Positions 9,301-13,861 of a DNA stretch of 13,861 nt are shown here, one piece after another. The stretch spans positions 457,921 through 471,781 of the forward strand of contig KQ482030.1 of assembly GCA_001430745.1 (NCBI GenBank), given 5' to 3'. The translations under genes and the position numbers were made by a program. Within the stretch, counting starts at the first letter, position 1. Each line of letters begins with the position of its first letter. The stretch is from Auxenochlorella pyrenoidosa. Its lineage: Eukaryota; Chlorophyta; Trebouxiophyceae; Chlorellales; Chlorellaceae. The notes beneath the pieces are model-generated. The model ran no database searches. It saw only the letters and a list, made by a program, of their open reading frames with translations, and was not told the DNA's origin.

Positions 9301-9730
9301 GCTCATATAGTATGCCATTCGTCTGTGTACATGGAGGGACAGGTGGCAGTAGAATGGTGGGTCAATGGGCATCTAGCTGCGTTTGCAGCAGAGGTGGAAC
9401 AAGGTGCAGCGCAAAGGTTGTGGGCGGTACGGCCGCTTTGGGTAGTGCATGGTTTGGCAGCTGGGGAGCACCGCGCTGGATGTCTGGTGGGCATTGCAAA
9501 TGGCTAAATAGCAGATTTCAGATGCCTAGCCCTTGTTGCTATGCCGGACTTCTTCACAGGGCCAGCTTGCTGGAACCAGCAGGCATTATGCAAGCAACGC
9601 GTGGCGCAGGCGCCGACAGGTGCTGCAGTCCTCTCACAGGTGCGGAGCTAGCCCGGCAGGACACGCCATTGATGCTAAACACAGCGATTGTAGCGACAAC
9701 CAGGAGGGTGGCTGGCTTATAGCCAGCCAT
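6359..9730 (-). CDS. Secreted GH18 chitinase with N-terminal CBM14-like domain and Pro-rich linker (linker frame break)
   Basis: Exons in transcription order: 9730-9638, 9292-8757, 8599-8527, 8295-8108, 7908-7844, 7666-7590, 7441-7285, 7081-7010, 6790-6686 and 6460-6359 (TGA). Residues 1-25 form a signal peptide (MAGYKPATLLVVATIAVFSI). Residues about 71-128 are a Cys-rich CBM14/peritrophin-like domain (CGSCFYRCGC, LRFNEAIQVCDWPYNMPPC). A Pro-rich linker of PP, SP and RP units follows. The GH18 barrel then starts at FHFAGYLESW and continues with LAFMWPEATYGGG, RVLVSVGGATY, the catalytic DGVDVDYE (8141-8118, acid E at 8120-8118), YLLTTAAWS, YLFVMSYDAG, VLAGMQVPPE, SWGQARM and GGLMLWSL. It should be exported and hydrolyse beta-1,4 GlcNAc polymers, in wall remodelling or against chitinous competitors (inferred). 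The linker frame and barrel frame differ by one base; see findings. Intron 7 is best explained with a GC donor. The exon 2 acceptor could also be nine bases upstream (9301). Length is about 464-488 aa depending on the break. Confidence 0.92.
8389..8408 (+). repeat. Short (GGCA)n microsatellite in chitinase intron 3
   Basis: About five copies of the tetramer GGCA run head to tail within the intron between exons 3 and 4 of the chitinase gene. No coding role. Confidence 0.8.
8757..9292 (-). other. Chitinase exon 2: CBM14, linker and first barrel strand with internal frame break
   Basis: The CBM14-like domain and Pro-rich linker are open in one frame from 9292 to beyond 8840. The GH18 start (GSRFHFAGYLESW, near 8859-8821) is in another frame. 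The exon as written is 536 bases, but the flanking phases need one base fewer or two more. A C7 run (G7 on the plus strand, 8894-8900) lies in the linker, where a one-base change would repair the frame. Alternatively a 73-base GT-AG segment at 8990-8918 would also restore it, at the cost of about half of the linker. Confidence 0.7.
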
Positions 9731-9750
9731 GGTTGAGCGTGAGCTCAACC
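9731..9750 (-). promoter_or_regulatory. Perfect 8-bp stem, 4-nt loop hairpin abutting the chitinase start codon
   Basis: GGTTGAGC (9731-9738), GTGA loop, GCTCAACC (9743-9750). On the chitinase mRNA the stem would occupy the 20 bases directly before AUG. The alternative in-frame ATG at 9748-9746 lies inside it. A role in start selection or translation is inference. Confidence 0.45.
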
Positions 9751-9989
9751 ACCTGCCCTGCGTGGAGCAGATGTTGCTGGATCCTGCTCCGATCGAAAGT
9801 TCAGCACACAGGAAAGGTTGGGCGAGGCCAGGAAGGTGCGTTCGTCGTCTTCCAACGGGGTTCCAAGCTGGCAGACGAGTGCCTGGGCGCGGGGCGGCAG
9901 GCCTTCCCGTGCGCCAGAAGCAGTCTTCAATTACCTCCGCGAGGATCGATTACATCCACGATAATTTGTTGCCAGCGCCTCCTTTCACA
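9731..9989. promoter_or_regulatory. Divergent 259-bp promoter region shared by chitinase and D27-like gene
   Basis: The two start codons (minus strand at 9730, plus strand at 9990) point away from each other with only 259 bases between, so both 5' UTRs and promoters must lie here. Visible elements are an 8-bp hairpin next to the chitinase ATG (9731-9750) and an AT-richer patch, GATAATTTG, near 9960-9968. No clear TATA box. Confidence 0.6.
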
Positions 9990-12270
9990 ATGGCCTGTTC
10001 CGCTGCGGCCTCTTGCACCACCGCCCGGTCTTGTGTGCGGCCAAACTCAGCTCCAGCTGCGGCGATCCGATCATCGGCGCGGCCTAAGCATCCCCAGCTA
10101 GCAGCGGCAAGCAACCGGTGGCAGTGGCGGCACTGCTCACGGCTGCCGCCTGCGCAAGCGGTGGCAGGCAGCGGGGGCAGCGGCGCAGAGGAGGTGGAGT
10201 ACAAGGACAGCCCCACCGACCTGCTCTTCATCGCGCTGTGCCGCGTGGCGTACGGCCGGCTGGCCGGCTGGCAGTCGCCGCGCAGGTGAGCGGGCAGTCC
10301 CTCTGCACACCCGAAGCGGCGACCTGCCTCACCTGCAAGGATGCGCTCGTGCAGCCTGCGCTGTGTTTGACCCTGTAACCAGACGTTCTGGACCCTGCAC
10401 CCTGCCATGCACAGCTGGACTGACGGCCCGGAGACCTTCAAGGGCATGGTTGAGGTGTCGCGTGCGCTGATGCGGGGCCGGGGGGCGGAGCAGCAGCGGG
10501 ACGCAGTCATCCAAGGCTTCCCAGAGGTGCGGGCCGGGTCGAACAATCAATCAACTACATTCAAAGTTGTAATTGCATCAAAAGTCCGTCTGCCTGCGTA
10601 CCTGCCTGCGTGTGGTGTCGCAGCCCTCCTGACCGCGACAGCGCCTCGCAGCGCCGACCTGCAGCCCCGGTTGAGGGGTTGCTCCAGGCACCGAGCGACC
10701 GGCCGGTGCTGGCCGTGGGAGCAACCACTGTTTTCACGAGGAGGCAGGTCGACTGCTTGATCGGCGGGGCCAGCCTTCGTGCCCCGCTGCTCCGCGGCTC
10801 GCTGCAGCCCGGCTTGCTGAAGCCCCGCCTCCCCGCTCGCGCCGCGGCCGCAGGTCCCTGACTGGTTCCGACGCCTCTTCCCCTACTCCAAGTGGGGGGC
10901 GGAGCTCAACGCCCGGATCACGCCGGCCTTCTTCACCTGGCTGGTGGGCTGCACAGCACCGGGCCCGGCGGTGCTGCCCAGGCACCGGGCGGGCTGTGGG
11001 TGGCCAGGCAACATTGCAACATGCTTGGTCCGTGCATGCCCTCCACGCAAACCCGTCCGGGGTTTGGTGGTAACGGTAACAGCCCTGCCCTGCCCGCGCC
11101 CCCCTCCCCCCCGGGGGCGCAGGTGGGGCCCATGGCCACCGCGGCGGCCGAGGTGGACGGCGGGGTGGTGCAGCAGAGCGCTGTGAAGATCCAGCGCTGC
11201 CGCTACCTGGCGGAGAGCGGCTGCACCGCGATGTGTGTCAACCTCTGCAAGGTGCCTGCTTGGGTGCCTGCTGGCGCGCACGGCGGGCTGGGCACGCGCC
11301 GCCGGGGGCGCCCTGCTCTGCGCGGGCTGGGGGCGCAGTTGCGCCTGCGAGTGCAGGGTGTGCAGGTGGCAGAGCTGCGATCCGGGCCGCGCTGCCATGC
11401 ATGGGGGCTGCACAGGGTCAGCTCCCGAATGTTGTTGGGAGCCGTGGTGTCTGGCAGGGACGGCTTGCAGCAGGGGGCGCGTGCGCATGCCCGCACGCAC
11501 GGCAGCACGCACGCGGACCTCTCTGCAGGCCTGGCCTGGGAATGTGCCCCACCAAAGGAGCGCAGCAGCAGGAGCGCAAGCGGCGCGCACGGCGGGGCTG
11601 CTGCGTGCACAGGCCATGATCGTAGCGCCCCCGGGCCTGCTCCCCCGTCGCAGGCGCCCACCCAGACCTTCTTCACCGAGCAGCTGGGCATGCCGCTGAC
11701 CATGACACCCAACTTTGATGACTACAGCTGCGAGGTGGGCACAGCAATGCGCGCCTGCACGTCACCCTCTGTGCTGTCGCTGACTGGGTGCCACGGCTGG
11801 GCAGAACGCCGCTGCCGTTGGGCGCCATGGGCGCCAATGTTGCTGCCGCTAGCTGGCTGGTGTTTGTGTGGAGGTGGTGGTGGGCATGAGTGCGCTGCGG
11901 GGCGGCCCGCCAGGCGACCCTGCTCCCGCACAACTGGGCGGCGCATCGTTGTGTTGGAACACCCATTCAGCCTGCTTCAACTGTCTTTCATAAGAACGAC
12001 GGCAGCGCCTCTAAGCTGTCGTGCTGCATTTTGCGGCTGGTGCGTGGCAAGGGAGCGCCTCCTTGGCGAGCATCCCCCGATTGTGGCCCCTGGCCCCTCA
12101 CAGCACGCGCCCTTGCTTCCTCTCCCCGCCTCTTCTCCTTTTCTGAGCTGCAGATGGTGTTTGGCAAGCGGCCGCCGCCACTCAGCGAGGACCCTGTGGC
12201 AACGCAGCCCTGCCTGGCGGCCTGCTCCACCGCTGTGGCTAGCGGCGGGCGCTGCCACAAGCTTGACTGA
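9990..12270 (+). CDS. D27: Plastid beta-carotene isomerase D27-like protein (DUF4033)
   Basis: Six exons: 9990-10285, 10415-10526, 10854-10943, 11123-11251, 11654-11734 and 12154-12270 (TGA). All phases agree and give 274 residues, close to the about 260-280 aa of plant D27. Residues 1 to about 70 are Ala/Ser/Arg-rich with almost no acidic residues (MACSAAASCTTARSCVRP...), a typical algal chloroplast transit peptide. The mature part starts at EYKDSPTDLLFIALCRVAYG, then FKGMVEVSRALMRGR, WFRRLFPYSKWGAELNA, ITPAFFTWLVGP, and the hallmark CRYLAESGCTAMCVNLCK (Cys 192, 200, 204, 208), PTQTFFTEQLGMPLTMTPNF, SCEMVFGKRPPPLSEDP and a C-terminal C-x3-C. D27 is an iron-containing plastid enzyme that isomerises all-trans to 9-cis beta-carotene, feeding carlactone/strigolactone synthesis in land plants. 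In algae the product and downstream pathway are not settled. The start was chosen as the first ATG that yields a transit peptide; context is cacaATGG. It shares its promoter region with the chitinase. Confidence 0.95.
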
Positions 12271-12720
12271 CTCCGTCTCTGCCCTGTGTCTTTTCTTGCG
12301 TGCCTACCGTGATGCTTATCACGGTAAATTGCCTGCATGGGGGGGGACGTGATACCAGCAAGCCAGCACCTGGGCGGCGAGTTCCTTGGCTTCAGGAGGC
12401 TGGAGTAGGGCGCCGGCGCCCCCTCTACTTTTGGCTAGTTCGCCGGCCGCACGCCCACGATTCCAGGTCCGGAGGGGCGCCAGATGGCTTGTGCATGGTT
12501 GCATGGCGCGCATGCCGGAGGATGCATGCTGCCAGGTGGAGACCCCCATCCGCTGCCCCTTCTTGAACCGCTCTGATACCGTTCTGTACATTGCTCACGC
12601 GACATATACACTAGATCCCTTCTCCGGCAGCGCCAACGGGCGCGGGAGCAGCTCGGCAGTCAAGGGAGCACGCCTGAAGCACCCAACCTCGGAGGGGCAG
12701 CGGCCCCCATTGCTGAAATC
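12271..12720 (+). other. Intergenic: D27-like 3' UTR and promoter/5' UTR of the CBM14-HRGP gene
   Basis: 450 bases without a supported exon. It contains a perfect hairpin at 12305-12326 just after the D27 stop, and an ATATACA patch near 12604-12610 that could be a weak TATA-type element about 115 bases before the next ATG. I found no exact TGTAA for the D27-like transcript; TGTAC occurs at 12586-12590. Confidence 0.5.
12305..12326 (+). terminator. Perfect 9-bp stem, 4-nt loop hairpin in the D27-like 3' UTR
   Basis: TACCGTGAT (12305-12313), loop GCTT, ATCACGGTA (12318-12326), starting 35 bases after the stop codon. There are no mismatches. It could be an mRNA stability, processing or 3'-end element, but no known class is recognised. 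The terminator type is used only for want of a better one. Confidence 0.5.
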
Positions 12721-13861
12721 ATGTCCCGGAACTTCCTCCACATTCTACTTGCTTTAATTCTCGCCCTGGGGTGCAGCACCAGCCACTTGGTCGCCGGCGC
12801 GCCGCGCCCCCGGAAGCGATGCGCCCCCACTTTTGCCGTTCTTCGCACAAAATCGACCTCTAGGAGGGTTCGGCTGCCCATGTGCGCAGCTGCGCCTTCC
12901 CAGCCATTGGCGCAGGCAGTGGTCACTAGTGCCGTCGCAGGTGCGGCGGGAAGCCGCCCCTGCTTTGCAGCTTTCTACCAGCAGATCTATGCATGCCCTC
13001 CCTGCGTTCCCTGGCCGGCAGCAGCCCGAGAAGGTGGTGTGGTGGCAATCTTCCAGGGTACCTGGCTGCTTACCGCTGCCCTCCGGCTTGCACCTCCGCC
13101 CGCCTTGTGTCCCGTCCTTGCAGCTGCCGTGTCGACTGCCTACCCTTGCTCTGTTGGGGACGCGGCCTGCTACTGCGCCTGGCGTGGCACCCTTGGCTAC
13201 TATGCCGACAACGACCCCACCGTGGGCTGCAAGTGGGTGTTCGCCACTGATTGGCCAACAGCCCGATTGTGCCGGGACAAGTGATGGGCATGGCGTGCCA
13301 GCTCTGCCAGGGGGCACCAAGGCGCAGAAGCAGCGCATTCCAGCCAGTCGGAGCGCGCACCTGCCTTGAACCTTGCCGCAGGGCCTTCTACTGGTGCTAT
13401 GCCTCGGGTTCCAGCTACCTGAAATGCCAGACTGGCTTGCTGTTCAACGAAAAGGTCACCGCCTGCGACTGGCCGGCAAACACAGGTGAGCACTTTGAGG
13501 GAGGGTGCAGCGCTGGTGGGCAGTGTGCGGTGCGGGCAGGAGGTGCGGTGCCGGGCCCAGAGCCGCCTGAGAGGGCCGCAGGGAGCGTGTGAGCTGGCAT
13601 GGCGTGCCCTCTGCCAGCTGGCAGGTTCGACCATGAGTGAACAGCTCTGCAGAGCGTGCTGTGTTGAGGCCAGGCATGCCCCTTGCCCGTCCCTGCTGCA
13701 GTTTGCCCAACTGCTGGACCGCTGCCCCCAGCTGCTGCCGCCAGCCCGCCGCCTCCAGCTCGGAGCCCTCCGCTGCCAAAGCCACCCAGCCCGCGCCCGC
13801 CCCCACCCGCCCCCAAGCCTCCCAGCCCCCCGCCGCCGCCTCCGCGGCCCTCGCCCCGGCC
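12721..13861 (+). CDS. Secreted CBM14-like, Pro-rich-linker protein (3' partial; probable second chitinase)
   Basis: Exons are 12721-12940, 13124-13232, 13382-13485 and 13702->13861, phase-consistent, giving 197 residues before the window ends. Residues 1-26 are a signal peptide (MSRNFLHILLALILALGC). A basic, low-complexity stretch follows (27-73). A CBM14/peritrophin-like domain spans about 82-146: ACYCAWRG, GYYADNDPTVGC, FYWCYASGSSYLKC, LLFNEKVTACDWPANT and a closing Cys146. A Pro-rich SPPPP/KPPSP linker starts at about 147 and is still running at the edge. This order matches the chitinase at 6359-9730, whose GH18 barrel follows the linker, so a barrel is expected just outside (inference). 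It could instead be a chitin-binding HRGP or pherophorin-like wall protein. The donor AA/gtgggt at 13233 was preferred because it joins GCK directly to AFYWC and completes the CBM14 pattern. The first 74 residues are the least certain and may hide another intron. Confidence 0.78.

Noticed and set aside
10892..12352. 486-codon open frame on the plus strand
   Set aside because: It runs through D27 exons 4 and 5 and three introns. Only those exon segments have family motifs; the rest is GC-driven open sequence with low-complexity composition.
13233..13284. Extension of the gene 6 exon through CKWVFATDWPTARLCRDK
   Set aside because: The earlier donor AA/gtgggt gives an intact CBM14 pattern (GCK then AFYWC). 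Read-through breaks the domain with an extra segment, although TDWPTARLC looks superficially domain-like.
1..13861. CRISPR array, insertion sequence, tRNA or viral gene
   Set aside because: No regularly spaced direct repeats, no transposase motifs, no cloverleaf that I could recognise, and no viral protein motif in any frame; the dense introns argue for ordinary nuclear genes.

Overview
The window looks like nuclear DNA of a GC-rich green alga, most likely a Chlorella-type trebouxiophyte (inference). The genes are split into many short exons, with mostly GTGAGN/GTGNGN donors and TGCAG-type acceptors. There is a TGTAA poly(A)-like signal. The proteins are plant-lineage families (GT77 arabinosyltransferase, DWARF27, ENOD93-like) alongside secreted proteins with hydroxyproline-type Pro-rich linkers and chitin-binding domains, as expected for an alga with a chitin- or glucosamine-containing wall. 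All exon models were built by hand from reading-frame continuity, splice phase and remembered family motifs. No transcript or database was consulted.

Layout, left to right: (1) a minus-strand XEG113-like GT77 glycosyltransferase (<1-1533), with five exons in the window and the 3' part off the left edge; (2) a plus-strand 107-aa ENOD93/HIG1-like small membrane protein (1860-2747), divergent from gene 1; (3) a plus-strand 288-aa TLC-domain multi-pass membrane protein in eight exons (3379-5596); (4) a minus-strand secreted GH18 chitinase in ten exons (6359-9730) with signal peptide, CBM14-like chitin-binding domain, Pro-rich linker and GH18 barrel; (5) a plus-strand plastid beta-carotene isomerase D27-like protein of 274 aa in six exons (9990-12270), head-to-head with the chitinase across 259 bp; (6) a plus-strand secreted CBM14-like plus Pro-rich-linker protein (12721->13861), cut by the right edge and built like the N-terminal half of gene 4, so probably a second chitinase.

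Genes 1, 4 and 6 concern the cell wall or extracellular matrix: Golgi glycosylation of Hyp-rich proteins, chitin cleavage and chitin binding. Gene 5 is a plastid carotenoid enzyme that shares its upstream region with the chitinase. Genes 2 and 3 are membrane proteins with no evident link to the rest. Nothing shows these genes form one pathway. The most notable points are the two CBM14-HRGP proteins flanking D27, the shared D27/chitinase promoter, a reading-frame break in the chitinase linker, a probable GC-AG intron, two perfect hairpins (one abutting the chitinase start codon, one just after the D27 stop), short tandem duplications in non-coding DNA, and ATGCAT palindromes that I found only in non-coding sequence. 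I saw no tRNA, rRNA, CRISPR array, transposon or viral gene.
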